Below are positions 37,095 through 46,157 of a DNA stretch of 64,000 nt, piece after piece. Numbering within the stretch: the first letter of the stretch is position 1; each line of letters begins with the position of its first letter. The stretch lies in contig NZ_MSMP01000004.1 of NCBI RefSeq assembly GCF_001936575.1, forward strand, positions 124,001 to 188,000, written 5' to 3'. The stretch is from Tenacibaculum agarivorans. Lineage in GTDB: Bacteria > Bacteroidota > Bacteroidia > Flavobacteriales > Flavobacteriaceae. Below the pieces are notes generated by a model. It had not been told where the DNA came from. It worked only from the letters and a program-made list of their open reading frames with translations, and searched no databases. The translations under genes were made by a program, and so were the position numbers.

Positions 37095-37243
37095 TACTTA
37101 CTGGTCTACAAAATAAAATCCCTCGGATAATTTCCCATAGATGTTACTCTAGAAATCTTTATTTCCTTTTTCTAAGGACTGACATATCATTTTTAAGTAT
37201 AGAAAGGTTATCTCAAGCATAAATTTTAAATTCTATAGAAAAC

Positions 37244-37276
37244 AAAAATAATCGTCTAAGAAGACGACTATTTTTT
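37244..37276 (+). terminator. Intrinsic terminator after the secreted-protein cluster
   Basis: Core stem TCGTCT/AGACGA with loop AAGA, extended to 14 paired positions with one mismatch, then a T-run. It follows the last gene of the cluster by about 150 nt. Confidence 0.7.
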
Positions 37277-37330
37277 CTATTTAACGTAAATTCGATATAA
37301 TTTCACCTTGAACTTCATGTAAACAAAGAA

Positions 37331-37444
37331 GTCTTTGCGAAGAAGTGCAACGGATAAAGCAATCTTTCTGTTAAAAACAAGATTTTAGTTATTAAACTAA
37401 CAGATTACTTCTTCACTTCACTATGTTTCGTTCATCGTAAAGAC
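37331..37444. repeat. Palindromic intergenic repeat (type GTCTTTGCGA...AAGCAATCT)
   Basis: GTCTTTGCGA...GCAATC...CTGTTA (37331-37373) is mirrored by TAACAGATTACTTC...CGTAAAGAC (37398-37444); the arms are imperfect inverted copies around a 24-nt AT-rich centre. The type, with a GTC(T/A)TTnCGA start and an aag(c/t)aatct core, resembles the common palindromic repeats in intergenic DNA of Bacteroidota. A related one is at 43359-43482. The rest of 37095-37537 holds only the terminator at 37244. Confidence 0.6.
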
Positions 37445-37537
37445 ATAATTTACTCATTTACATATTAAAAATGTATTCTTAAATCGAAATCACTTTATTT
37501 AGCAACACTTTTATATCTTTTCTAAGCTTATTTAATT

Positions 37538-37759
37538 TTAAAAAAGATTTGTATGATCATAACATCTTTCTGCATCAGCTACAAGTTGTGAAATTACAAA
37601 GCTTCGTTGATCGTCTCTAATTCCTGTATCATTTTGAACTCTGGTTATTAACCTTTGATGTCTTCTAATACAAGAACCAACTCCTCCCCCTTCAATTGAC
37701 TTTTGTTCATTTTTATTTAATACTGTAAAATTTTTAGCTGTTTTAAGACTGTCTAACAT
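37538..37759 (-). CDS. GG-leader (bacteriocin-type signal) peptide precursor
   Basis: A 73-residue precursor on the minus strand. The N-terminal part, MLDSLKTAKNFTVLNKNEQKSI followed by EGGG, fits the double-glycine leader pattern (hydrophobic residues at spaced positions, K-x-E-Q-K-x-I-x-GG) recognised by C39-type peptidase transporters. The core peptide starts around VGSCIRRHQ and contains two cysteines (in GSCIR and ERCYD) and is rich in Arg, Asp and Gln, unlike pore-forming bacteriocins. No transporter or modification enzyme is in the window. It could be a secreted signal or toxin; function unknown. Confidence 0.65.
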   Translation of the reverse strand: MLDSLKTAKNFTVLNKNEQKSIEGGGVGSCIRRHQRLITRVQNDTGIRDDQRSFVISQLVADAERCYDHTNLF

Positions 37760-37986
37760 AAAATTATGATTTAAATGATTGAAGTCATAAGATACTACTT
37801 TTTATTTAGTTTTATTTCTTCTGATGTCAAACTGAATAACCCTAGGATGAAGTTCTTCATATTGATTTTACAGAAAAATATCTTATTAAATAATCCCTGA
37901 TAATTCATTCACAAAGAAAATCGACAACTACACAAAGAATAATGATACTTCTATTGGGATTAACAAATGCATCAATAAAAATAAAA

Positions 37987-37994
37987 TAGGTTTG
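37987..37994 (+). promoter_or_regulatory. Putative -7 promoter element
   Basis: TAGGTTTG matches TAnnTTTG and would give a leader of about 110 nt for the 56-residue peptide gene at 38108. The 350-bp gap 37760-38107 otherwise contains no gene I can support. Confidence 0.35.
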
Positions 37995-38107
37995 TGTAAT
38001 GGTAATGTGATGTTTTTTAAAATACCAATATTTAATTAAGGTTCCCCCCAACACATTAAAGTATAATGTAAAATTTAATCCCTAAAAGGATTATCAATAT
38101 AACTATA

Positions 38108-38278
38108 ATGAAAAAATTAAATCAAAAAACAGAAGATTCTATTTCCAGAAAAAAAGCTATAGAAAAATTGGGTAATTACGGGAAGTATGTAACTCTTACT
38201 GCGTTAGGAACATATTTAATTCTAAATCCTAAAAAAGCTCAAGCTGCAAGTCCTGAAGCACCTGGCTCAGGTTTTTAA
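38108..38278 (+). CDS. Small conserved flavobacterial membrane peptide (56 residues)
   Basis: An ATG at 38108 opens a 56-codon frame ending TAA at 38276-38278: a charged start (MKKLNQKTEDSISRKKAIEK), a hydrophobic segment (KYVTLTALGTYLILNP) and a tail AQAASPEAPGSGF. The type, with R-K-(E/A)-A-x-x-K-x-G-x-Y, a single membrane span, NPKKAQA and an end in PGxGF, is one I associate with short flavobacterial proteins of unknown function. It is 32 nt before a T9SS cargo gene on the same strand, so probably co-transcribed. Confidence 0.7.
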   Translation: MKKLNQKTEDSISRKKAIEKLGNYGKYVTLTALGTYLILNPKKAQAASPEAPGSGF

Positions 38279-38310
38279 TCAAAAAATTTGTCTCATTAAT
38301 ACAACTTAAA

Positions 38311-39882
38311 ATGAAATTTAATTTAGAAAAACTGCTATTAGTTTCCCTAATTATTTGTGCAATTAACTATACCAATTCACAAGAGCTACACGTTGCATCT
38401 GGTGGAAGTATTTATATTTCTCCAGGCGATGCTTTACATGTAAATAATTATCTTACTATAAATGCTGCAGGAAGCTTAACCATAGACTCTGATGCAACAT
38501 CTAGTGGTTCTATAGTCGTATTCCGCCAAACAATTGGAAATATTACTTACAAAAGGCACATACCTGATACTGATTGGCATTTAGTATCTGCACCAGTTAC
38601 GAATCAAAACATCCCTTCTTTTGTAACTGATCCTATTAATAATGTAACTACCAATCCCGCTAATGGCAATTTTGCTGTAGGCTATTACAAAAATACCAAC
38701 AACGCAGGACAAAAATGGACGTATTATAATGCTTCACCTAGCGCACCTAACCAAGAAACTTTAACAGACTTTGCAAGTGGTCAAGGATATAGTACAAAAA
38801 GAACAACTGAAGGAGAATTTATATTCACAGGAACAGTATTGAATTCAGATGTAGATGCAACTTTTACAGCTAGTAGTGCGAGTGATTTATGGTTTTGTAT
38901 TGGTAACCCTTATCCTTCTTTTACTGCCGCTAATAAAAGTACTCCTGCTGGTTTTAATCTTTTAGAACAAAATTTAAGTCGTTTAGATCCTAATTTTGCC
39001 GGTTTATACTTTTGGAATGGTAGTGATTACGAAGTGATAAACAGCACCAGTCCTACAGTATACTTATCTCCAGGGCAAGCTTTTATGGTTAAAGCTAGAA
39101 CTGTTAATCAATCTACTAGTTTTTTCAGGTTCTTTAAATCCTTACAAACTCATCAAACTGGAGCTAATACCTTTTTTAGAAGTATCGATACAACTCCAAG
39201 CATAATAGTTAAATTATCTAATGGAGATATAGAAAAGAGCACTGAACTTAAGTACTTTGATAATGTTACCAATGGACTTGACATTGGTTATGACGCAGGG
39301 AGATACAGAGAAAACACACCTAATTTTTCTTTAGACACACACTTGGTAGCTGATAGTAAAGGAATTGATTTCATGCTACAATGTTTACCAAAAGACACCT
39401 ATGAAACACAAGTGATCCCTTTATCTGTTAGAGCTCAAGCTAATTCAACTATTCATTTTAAAGCAAATGCTAAAAACCTGCCTCAAAATGTAGATGTGTA
39501 TATAGAGGATAGAGAAAAAAATATTTTTCAAAAAATAGACGAGACTCCTTATAAAGTTACTATAACAACTGTACAAAATGGAATTGGTCGTTTTTATTTA
39601 CATACTTCTTCTAAAACACTAAAAATTGAAGACACAGTAGCTAAAGAGAATCTTGCTATCTATAAAACAGATGATACTACACTAAGAATTGTTGGACTTG
39701 AAGTCCTTAATAAAGCCACTTTAAAAATGTATAGTGTTAATGGACAAAAAGTAATGACAAAAGAATTTACTACAAACGGTGTTCAAGATATTTTACTACC
39801 AGCTTCACTATCAACTGGAGTCTACATTGTGCAATTAACCTCAGAAAACAATAATTTATCTAAAAAAATAATTATCGAATAA
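38311..39882 (+). CDS. T9SS type A sorting-domain protein
   Basis: A 523-residue secreted protein. A signal peptide (to NSQE, about residue 24) is followed by a strand-rich body with a typical opening ELHVASGGSIYISPGDALHVNNYLTINAAGSLTI, a DTDWHLVSAPVTNQNI block and WNGSDYEVINS. The C-terminal 75 residues are a type A T9SS sorting domain: LKMYSVNGQKVMTKEF, LPASLSTGVYIVQLTSENNNLSKKIIIE. The protein should be exported over the outer membrane by the PorSS and held at the surface or released. No enzyme motif is visible. Confidence 0.85.
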   Translation: MKFNLEKLLLVSLIICAINYTNSQELHVASGGSIYISPGDALHVNNYLTINAAGSLTIDSDATSSGSIVVFRQTIGNITYKRHIPDTDWHLVSAPVTNQNIPSFVTDPINNVTTNPANGNFAVGYYKNTNNAGQKWTYYNASPSAPNQETLTDFASGQGYSTKRTTEGEFIFTGTVLNSDVDATFTASSASDLWFCIGNPYPSFTAANKSTPAGFNLLEQNLSRLDPNFAGLYFWNGSDYEVINSTSPTVYLSPGQAFMVKARTVNQSTSFFRFFKSLQTHQTGANTFFRSIDTTPSIIVKLSNGDIEKSTELKYFDNVTNGLDIGYDAGRYRENTPNFSLDTHLVADSKGIDFMLQCLPKDTYETQVIPLSVRAQANSTIHFKANAKNLPQNVDVYIEDREKNIFQKIDETPYKVTITTVQNGIGRFYLHTSSKTLKIEDTVAKENLAIYKTDDTTLRIVGLEVLNKATLKMYSVNGQKVMTKEFTTNGVQDILLPASLSTGVYIVQLTSENNNLSKKIIIE

Positions 39883-39892
39883 TAAAAAAGAA

Positions 39893-40759
39893 ATGAAAAA
39901 TACAACTAAAAAAACTATACTGCTACTATTACTGACTCTTATAAATTCTATAGCTTTTGCACAAGTAGGGGTCGGTACCAGTACCCCAGATGCTTCTGCT
40001 GCTTTAGAAGTTACCAGTACAACAAAGGGATTCTTATTACCTAGAATGACCGAAACTCAAATTACAGCCATTGCAGACCCTGCTGAAGGTTTATTAGTCT
40101 ACTGTACAGACTGCTCTCCTAAAGGCATTTATATGTTTGATGGGTTATTATACAATAATATTATAGTTGGAAATACGTCTATAGTGAGTTCAAGTGGTAG
40201 TGTTGTTGTTGGTGGTGCAGGTGCTATTTGGATGGATCGTAATTTAGGTGCCAGCCAAGTAGCAACTTCTTCTACCGATGCTGATTCTTTTGGCGACTTG
40301 TATCAATGGGGCAGAAATACTGATGGGCATCAAATGAGAACTAGTAGTATAACAGCCGGACCTGTAGCGAGCGGTAATGAAGGAAGTAACTTTGTTACTA
40401 GTTCTACCTCTGGAAATTGGCTTAGTGCAGTAGACGCTAGTAGATGGAATGGTGCAAATAAAGGAATTCATGATCCATGTCCTGACGGGTTTAGAGTTCC
40501 TACTCGAGCAGAATGGGATGCTGAAAGGGTTACTTGGCCTTTTGCTGGTCCTATTGCTACGCCATTAAAATTACCTAATGCAGGTTTTAGAGATGGAGTA
40601 ACGGGTGTGATTAGAGAGGTTAATACAGAAGGACGCTATTGTACAAGTACACTTTCATCGAACAGAAATACTGTTTTAGTGTTTGGTCCTACTGTTGGAC
40701 CAAGAACAGAAATAGGAAGCGGATCTCGTGGGCACTCCGTTCGATGTATTAAAGAATAG
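39893..40759 (+). CDS. FISUMP-domain secreted protein (copy 1)
   Basis: A 288-residue exported protein (signal to AFAQ). It has an N-terminal tail-fibre-like stretch GVGTSTPDASAALEV...TKGFLLPRMTETQ...GLLVYCTDCSPKGIYMFDG, then the FISUMP (Fibrobacter succinogenes major paralogous) domain: GGAGAIWMDRNLGASQVA, FGDLYQWGRNTDGHQMR, GIHDPCPDGFRVPTRAEWDAE and a final GHSVRCIKE. Surface carbohydrate or matrix contact is suspected for this domain; no activity is known to me. The next gene is a paralogue. Confidence 0.85.
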   Translation: MKNTTKKTILLLLLTLINSIAFAQVGVGTSTPDASAALEVTSTTKGFLLPRMTETQITAIADPAEGLLVYCTDCSPKGIYMFDGLLYNNIIVGNTSIVSSSGSVVVGGAGAIWMDRNLGASQVATSSTDADSFGDLYQWGRNTDGHQMRTSSITAGPVASGNEGSNFVTSSTSGNWLSAVDASRWNGANKGIHDPCPDGFRVPTRAEWDAERVTWPFAGPIATPLKLPNAGFRDGVTGVIREVNTEGRYCTSTLSSNRNTVLVFGPTVGPRTEIGSGSRGHSVRCIKE

Positions 40760-40793
40760 TAAAAAAACAAAAATTGAATTAGAATAAATAAAG

Positions 40794-41909
40794 ATGACAT
40801 TAAAAATGAATATAAAATTTAAAAATTCGATTAAAAGAGGTTTATTGGTAACTATTTTGACTTCCGTTACCATAGTAAATGCTCAAGTAGGAATAGGTAC
40901 TAATACTCCAGATGCTTCTGCTGCTTTAGAGGTAAGAAGTACAACTAAAGGATTATTATTACCAAGATTGACAAACGCCCAAATCAATACAATTTCTAAC
41001 CCTGCTGAAGGTTTAATAATCTACTGTATAGATTGTGCACCTAAAGGAGTATATGTATATGATGGAATAAGTTTTAAAAGCTTACTTGATAATACTGCGG
41101 TAGACAATAGCCCTTCTGCATTAGTATTAAGCCAAATAGGAAATGAAGCAGATAACCCTGATGTTGTAAATTCTGTAGTAACTGTGGCACAACTAGGGAT
41201 GATCACTCCAGCTTTATTAGGAATTGTAGCTAGTAATCAAACAGATTATCAAAATTACATTGATTCGAATCCTGATAATTTTTCTGTACCTGCTACTACT
41301 TCTGAAGTACAAGCAATGATTAATGCTGTAAATGGTTTTGGACAAGTTACAGGGGCAGGTGGAGCTATATGGTTAGATCGTAATCTAGGAGCTAGTCGAG
41401 TTGCTACATCTACTTCAGATGCTGATGCTTATGGAGATTTATATCAATGGGGTAGAAATACTGACGGACATCAATCTAGAACTAGTAATACAGCAACAGG
41501 TCCAGTAGCTAGTGGTAATGAAGGAAGTAATTTCATCATTGGAAGTAATAATTGGTTAAATGCTAAAGATAATACGCGTTGGAACGGTACTACTAAAGGA
41601 ATACACGACCCTTGTCCTAGTGGTTTTAGAGTACCTACCTCAGCAGAATGGCTTACTGAAAGGGATGCTTGGTCTACACAGGATGCAGATGGTGGTTTTT
41701 CAAGTCCATTGAAGTTACCTATTACAGGTTTTAGAGCTAGTAGTACCGGTGAAGTTAGAAGTTTCATTAGAAGAGGATTTTATTGGTCTAGTATACAATC
41801 TGGTAATAGTGGTCCTGAAGCTCTTGAATTAATTGAAGGAGTTAACTTTAGCCAGATTGCAAATCCTCTTTTTGCATCTGGTCAACCTGTACGTTGTATC
41901 AAAGAATAA
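40794..41909 (+). CDS. FISUMP-domain secreted protein (copy 2, with insert)
   Basis: A 371-residue paralogue of the preceding gene, starting at ATG 40794 (an ATG at 40806 is an equally good start for the signal peptide). The GIGTNTPDASAALEV...KGLLLPRLTNAQ and GGAIWLDRNLGASRVA...WGRNTDGHQSR...GIHDPCPSGFRVPTSAEWLTE...VRCIKE blocks match copy 1. Between them it has an extra stretch of about 90 residues (ALVLSQIGNEADNPDVVNSVVTVAQLGM...AMINAVNGFG) that is missing in copy 1. The pair arose by tandem duplication followed by insertion or deletion. Confidence 0.85.
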   Translation: MTLKMNIKFKNSIKRGLLVTILTSVTIVNAQVGIGTNTPDASAALEVRSTTKGLLLPRLTNAQINTISNPAEGLIIYCIDCAPKGVYVYDGISFKSLLDNTAVDNSPSALVLSQIGNEADNPDVVNSVVTVAQLGMITPALLGIVASNQTDYQNYIDSNPDNFSVPATTSEVQAMINAVNGFGQVTGAGGAIWLDRNLGASRVATSTSDADAYGDLYQWGRNTDGHQSRTSNTATGPVASGNEGSNFIIGSNNWLNAKDNTRWNGTTKGIHDPCPSGFRVPTSAEWLTERDAWSTQDADGGFSSPLKLPITGFRASSTGEVRSFIRRGFYWSSIQSGNSGPEALELIEGVNFSQIANPLFASGQPVRCIKE

Positions 41910-41932
41910 AAATATAAAATATCATACTTTTT

Positions 41933-41963
41933 AAACTGCCCTGCATCGGGCAGTTTCTTATTT
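41933..41963 (+). terminator. Intrinsic terminator
   Basis: AAACTGCCC (41933-41941), loop TGCATC, GGGCAGTTT (41948-41956), then CTTATTT. It closes the T9SS/FISUMP transcription unit. Confidence 0.85.
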
Positions 41964-41977
41964 ACTAAACACAACTT

Positions 41978-43327
41978 ATGAGAATATTTTCTATACTTCT
42001 TATAGTATTTTCAAATTTTATACAAATACCAGCACAAAATATTCAAGGTCAATTAATGGGTCATGCAGGTCAAAAATTGACATTAATTGGATTTGATTAT
42101 TATAAAGACTATCCTCTTCATACTACAACTGTTGATCAACAAGGTAATTTCATTATTACTTACCCAGAAAACTATCGAGGCATGGCTATTTTAGAAACTG
42201 AGCGTAATAATCGTTTTATATTATTATTAGATGGGGAATCAATTCATCTAAAAGGAACTCATTTGAATGCTTTCGATAATTTGCAATTCACAAAAGGAAC
42301 TCAAAACCAAAAATTTGTCGCTCATGCAAAAGCAATGATTCAAGAAGATAAGGTATATGCTGCTTGGCGTTACCTACAAAAACAGTACAATAATCCATAT
42401 TTCAGCACGCAGAATAATAGTAAAAAACATATAGATAAAGAAATAAGACGCATTGAAGGCGCTCATACTAAAAGGCAAGAATCACTAAAAAAAGAAAGTT
42501 ATCTGAGTTGGTATATGCCACTCCGCAAATTGGTGAACGACATGCCAAAATCTATTCAAAATTACTCGGAACGTATTCCTTTGAATATTCAACAGTTCAG
42601 AAATATAGACTTCACAAATTCTAACTTTAAAACCAGTGGTATTTTTAGAGAATTGATTGAAGGTCATTATTTTTTATTAGAAAATATGGGAACATCTTTA
42701 GGCGAAGTATATAAAGAAATGAATTTAAGTACTGATTACCTGATTCATACTCTAAAAAATAACTCCTCGTTACTTAATGCTGTAGCCAAAGAACTATTCG
42801 TACTATTTGAAAAACGTAGTTTATTTAAAGCTGCAGCACATTTATCATCTCGATTACTAGAAAAAACATACTGTAGTTGTACCATTGAAGAAAGTTTACA
42901 GAAAAGAATGCATAAATATGGAGTACTCAAAGTAGGAAATACAGCTCCAGACATTCAACTGACAACAACAAAAACGTTAAGTGATATCAAACAGAATGTT
43001 TTATTGGTTTTTGGAGCAAGTACTTGTGCTACTTGTCAAAAAGAAGCTAATGAATTAGTAACATATGACAAGCAATGGAAAGACTCTAAAACGCCTTTGA
43101 AAATTATTTATATAAGCTTAGACACAAATCAAAATATATTCAATAGTGCTTTTAAAAATGTTCCATGGCAGAGTTATTGTGATTTTAAAGGATGGGAATC
43201 AAAAGCGGCAAAGGATTACCACATAAATGCTACACCAACTTATATTTTACTGAATAAAGAACGTAAAATTTTACTACATCCAAGATCTTTGGCTCATGTT
43301 AATGCTTGGATTCAAGGAAAGCTGTAA
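41978..43327 (+). CDS. TlpA-like thioredoxin-fold secreted protein
   Basis: A 449-residue exported protein (signal to IPAQ, residue 20). The N-terminal half begins IQGQLMGHAGQKLTLIGFDYYKDY with a beta-rich DUF4369-like start and a long helical middle, and the last 130 residues are a thioredoxin/TlpA fold: GNTAPDIQLTTTKTLSDIKQNVLLVFGASTCATCQKEANEL with the redox pair Cys350-x-x-Cys353 and cis-Pro loop ATPTYILL. It probably reduces or shuffles disulfides of envelope proteins. The terminator just upstream separates it from the FISUMP genes. Confidence 0.85.
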   Translation: MRIFSILLIVFSNFIQIPAQNIQGQLMGHAGQKLTLIGFDYYKDYPLHTTTVDQQGNFIITYPENYRGMAILETERNNRFILLLDGESIHLKGTHLNAFDNLQFTKGTQNQKFVAHAKAMIQEDKVYAAWRYLQKQYNNPYFSTQNNSKKHIDKEIRRIEGAHTKRQESLKKESYLSWYMPLRKLVNDMPKSIQNYSERIPLNIQQFRNIDFTNSNFKTSGIFRELIEGHYFLLENMGTSLGEVYKEMNLSTDYLIHTLKNNSSLLNAVAKELFVLFEKRSLFKAAAHLSSRLLEKTYCSCTIEESLQKRMHKYGVLKVGNTAPDIQLTTTKTLSDIKQNVLLVFGASTCATCQKEANELVTYDKQWKDSKTPLKIIYISLDTNQNIFNSAFKNVPWQSYCDFKGWESKAAKDYHINATPTYILLNKERKILLHPRSLAHVNAWIQGKL

Positions 43328-43358
43328 CTGTTAAATTAAAAGTTGTTATTACTATGAA

Positions 43359-43482
43359 GCTGTCTGAAAAAGTATTTTCAAACGTCATTACGAAAAATTT
43401 AATTTTGAAGTAATCTTATTATTAGTAACTTAAATTTACACGATTCCTTCATTTCATTCGGAATGACGACTTTTTAGACAGC
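43359..43482. repeat. Palindromic intergenic repeat (type GCTGTCT...CGTCATT)
   Basis: Outer arms GCTGTCTGAAAAAGT (43359-43373) and ACTTTTTAGACAGC (43469-43482), one unpaired base; inner CGTCATT (43383-43389) with AATGACG (43462-43468), plus a core of the GAAGTAATCT / GGAATC type. It lies between convergent genes and is related to the repeat at 37331. The form suggests a folded intergenic repeat or non-autonomous element, not just a terminator. Confidence 0.65.
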
Positions 43483-43512
43483 CTCACCTATATTCATAAT
43501 AGTTTTAAATTG

Positions 43513-45048
43513 CTACCCCAGCCACCCTTCTCTATCTAGGCTCCTATATTGAATGGCCTCTGCAATATGATGTGATTGTATATCTTTTGAACTCTCTAGA
43601 TCAGCAATAGTTCTACTCACTTTTAAAATACGATCGTAAGCTCTAGCGGATAAATTCAATCTATCCATTGCATTTTTTAGTAATTCTTTACTTTGCATAT
43701 CTAACACACAAAATTCACGTATTTGTTTTACATTCATTTGTGCATTATAATGTATTGATTCTAATATAGAGAATCGTTCTGTTTGTATTTTCCTAGCTTC
43801 TGTAACTCTTTTTCTAATTTCGACACTTGTTTCTCCTTGTCGTGTATCAGATAATTTTTCAAAAGGTACAGGTGTTACTTCAATATGAATATCAATTCGA
43901 TCCAGTAAAGGTCCTGATATTTTACTCATGTAACGTTGCATTTCGGCTGGTGAAACCGAAGCTGCACTATTCTCATCTGAAAAATAACCTGTAGGACTTG
44001 GATTCATACTAGCTACTAACATAAAGCTACTAGGATAATTTACTGTAAATTTTGCTCTAGATATTGTTACTTCTCTATCTTCAAGAGGTTGACGCATCAC
44101 TTCCAAAACAGAACGCTTAAATTCAGGAAGTTCATCTAAAAAAAGTACTCCATTATGCGCTAATGATATTTCTCCTGGTTGCGGATATTGACCTCCGCCT
44201 ACTAATGCGACGTCTGATATTGTATGATGTGGAGATCTAAAAGGACGTTGATTTATCAATCCTGCTTTTTTAACTTTTCCTACTACAGAATGAATTTTAG
44301 TTGTTTCTAAAGCTTCATTTAATGACATTGGTGGTAAGATAGATGGTAATCTCTTAGCCAACATCGTTTTTCCTGCTCCAGGTGGCCCGATTAAAATAAT
44401 ATTATGTCCTCCTGCCGCTGCAATTTCCATACAACGTTTAATAGATTCTTGGCCTTTTACATCTGAAAAATCAAACTCAGGAAAATCTAATTGGTTGTAA
44501 AACTCTTCATGTGTATCTACAACGGTAGGCAATAGCTGTTGCGTTTCATTAAAATGATCTATAACTTCTGTTATACTTTCTACTCCATAGACTTCCAACC
44601 CTTCAACTATAGCAGCTTCCTTTGCATTCTCTTTAGGTAGAATAAAATAGTTAAAACCTTCTTCTTTTGCCTTTATTGCTATGGGAAGTGCTCCTTTTAT
44701 AGGTTGCAACTTTCCGTCTAAAGAGAGTTCACCCATGATTACATATTCATCTATATTCGTAGATTGAATTTGGTTTGAAGCTGCTAAAATTCCTGTAGCA
44801 ATGGTTAAATCATAAGCAGCACCTTCTTTTCTGATATCTGCTGGTGCCATATTTATGATTATTTTTTTCCCAGGAAGTTTGAAATTATTATTCTTAAGTG
44901 CAGCAGAAATCCGATATGAACTTTCTCGTACCGCATTATCAGGTAAACCAACTAAATGATACCCTATTCCCTTATCTATATTAACTTCAACAGTAATGGT
45001 GGTTGCTTCTACTCCGAATAGCGCGGAGCCATAAACTTTTACTAGCAT
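43513..45048 (-). CDS. YifB/ComM family Mg-chelatase-like AAA+ ATPase
   Basis: I start at ATG 45048 ([23 protein letters not shown]), the standard family start; a TTG six codons upstream is unlikely. The 511-residue protein has a Lon-like N-terminal domain ([37 protein letters not shown]), then the AAA+ module with Walker [18 protein letters not shown], Walker [12 protein letters not shown], and the sensor/C-terminal Mg-chelatase part ([28 protein letters not shown]). ComM homologues are hexameric branch-migration helicases aiding recombination in natural transformation. Monocistronic. Confidence 0.92.
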   Translation of the reverse strand: MLVKVYGSALFGVEATTITVEVNIDKGIGYHLVGLPDNAVRESSYRISAALKNNNFKLPGKKIIINMAPADIRKEGAAYDLTIATGILAASNQIQSTNIDEYVIMGELSLDGKLQPIKGALPIAIKAKEEGFNYFILPKENAKEAAIVEGLEVYGVESITEVIDHFNETQQLLPTVVDTHEEFYNQLDFPEFDFSDVKGQESIKRCMEIAAAGGHNIILIGPPGAGKTMLAKRLPSILPPMSLNEALETTKIHSVVGKVKKAGLINQRPFRSPHHTISDVALVGGGQYPQPGEISLAHNGVLFLDELPEFKRSVLEVMRQPLEDREVTISRAKFTVNYPSSFMLVASMNPSPTGYFSDENSAASVSPAEMQRYMSKISGPLLDRIDIHIEVTPVPFEKLSDTRQGETSVEIRKRVTEARKIQTERFSILESIHYNAQMNVKQIREFCVLDMQSKELLKNAMDRLNLSARAYDRILKVSRTIADLESSKDIQSHHIAEAIQYRSLDREGWLG

Positions 45049-45353
45049 AGCCTTTTTCTTAAACAATTTTCGCTAAATACGGTATTTTAAATTTAAAATG
45101 CAAATTCTAGGTTTTACAATTCGTTTTAAATAGAATAATTATAAAGTTATGTTATGATTAAACTAACAATATATACCTTCTATTGACTTCACTTATTTAC
45201 CTAAACATCTTAGCTATGCTTTTCTTTATTTTATATAACTTCGTAAGCAATTCATATGTTATTAGACTAAACTATCAACATATGAAGAAAAGATGTTTTT
45301 ACGAGTTATGGAATTAGAAACTTTCTAAAATAAATTACATATTTAAAGACAAT

Positions 45354-45884
45354 TTGAGAAATATCCCAACTGTAAAATTATATGGAGCGAGTCATTGCCA
45401 CAAAACTCAATACTATAAACAAATTTTTGATAAAATAGAACTGCCTTATACTTTTTTAGATGTTGAAATAAATAAAATACATGCAGAAGAACTTCGTAAT
45501 CTCTACGAAAACAGAAAGTTGAATTTTCCGACAATTACTATTGGAAAGAAAAAACTACGAAACCCAAGTGAAAAAGACCTATTTAAATGGATACATAAAT
45601 TAATACCTAGTATGTTAGAACTGAAACATAATAAAGACGAAAATAAATATACTTTAGATATAAACGGACAAGAAGCTAAGGTAGAATATGTTTTTCAAGA
45701 AGGACAAATGCTATTAACACATTCTGAAGTGCCTTATCAATTAAGAGGAAAAGGAATTGGAAAAGAATTAGTGTTGAAGACTTTCGAAAGGCTTACAGAA
45801 GAAGGTCATAAGGCTGTAGCTGTTTGTTCTTATATCAAAACTGTAAAAAATAGAAACAGTTACTGGAAGGATATTATAAGATAA
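45354..45884 (+). CDS. Glutaredoxin-like domain fused to GNAT acetyltransferase
   Basis: The first plausible start is TTG 45354 (MRNIPTVKLYGAS); no in-frame ATG exists before residue 85. The 176-residue protein has two domains. Residues 1-85 are glutaredoxin-like: VKLYGASHCHKTQYYKQIFDKIELPYTFLDVEIN, with a C-x-x-T (CHKT) active-site pattern, and the TVP-like loop replaced by LNFPTITIGKKKLRNP. Residues 95-176 are a minimal GNAT of the YjdJ type: EVPYQLRGKGIGKELVLKTFERLTEEGHKAVAVCSYIKTV. The fusion suggests thiol-linked acetyl transfer or repair. First gene of a three-gene operon with msrA (10- and 11-nt gaps). Confidence 0.8.
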   Translation: MRNIPTVKLYGASHCHKTQYYKQIFDKIELPYTFLDVEINKIHAEELRNLYENRKLNFPTITIGKKKLRNPSEKDLFKWIHKLIPSMLELKHNKDENKYTLDINGQEAKVEYVFQEGQMLLTHSEVPYQLRGKGIGKELVLKTFERLTEEGHKAVAVCSYIKTVKNRNSYWKDIIR

Positions 45885-45894
45885 GGTTTTTAAC

Positions 45895-46146
45895 ATGTCA
45901 ATCTTAAACAACATAATAAGATTTCCAAACGGATACTCGGAAGGGATTTATCTAGATAAAACATACGGAATTACGAAAAGCACATTTAATAAAAATAAAT
46001 CTTTTAAGATTTATGCAGAAGAATTAGGCGGAACCAACTTTATAAGCCTTAACTTTTACATCACTACAACTAATGAATTATTAAAACCTTGTGAAATGCC
46101 TGCTGAAAAAGTAATTCATTTTTTGCAAAACGTACGACTACTTTAA
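45895..46146 (+). CDS. Conserved small protein linked to msrA
   Basis: An 83-residue cytoplasmic protein without signal peptide or membrane span: [70 protein letters not shown]. Homologues are found beside methionine sulfoxide reductase genes and are sometimes called MsrA-associated, though the activity is unknown to me. Single cysteine in KPCEMP. It sits 10 nt after the Grx-GNAT gene and 11 nt before msrA. Confidence 0.75.
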   Translation: MSILNNIIRFPNGYSEGIYLDKTYGITKSTFNKNKSFKIYAEELGGTNFISLNFYITTTNELLKPCEMPAEKVIHFLQNVRLL

Positions 46147-46157
46147 ATTTAAAAATT

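Noticed and set aside
43359..43482. Simple terminator for the TlpA-like gene
   Set aside because: Arms are 110 bp apart with a second internal palindrome and lack a T-run; better explained as an intergenic repeat.
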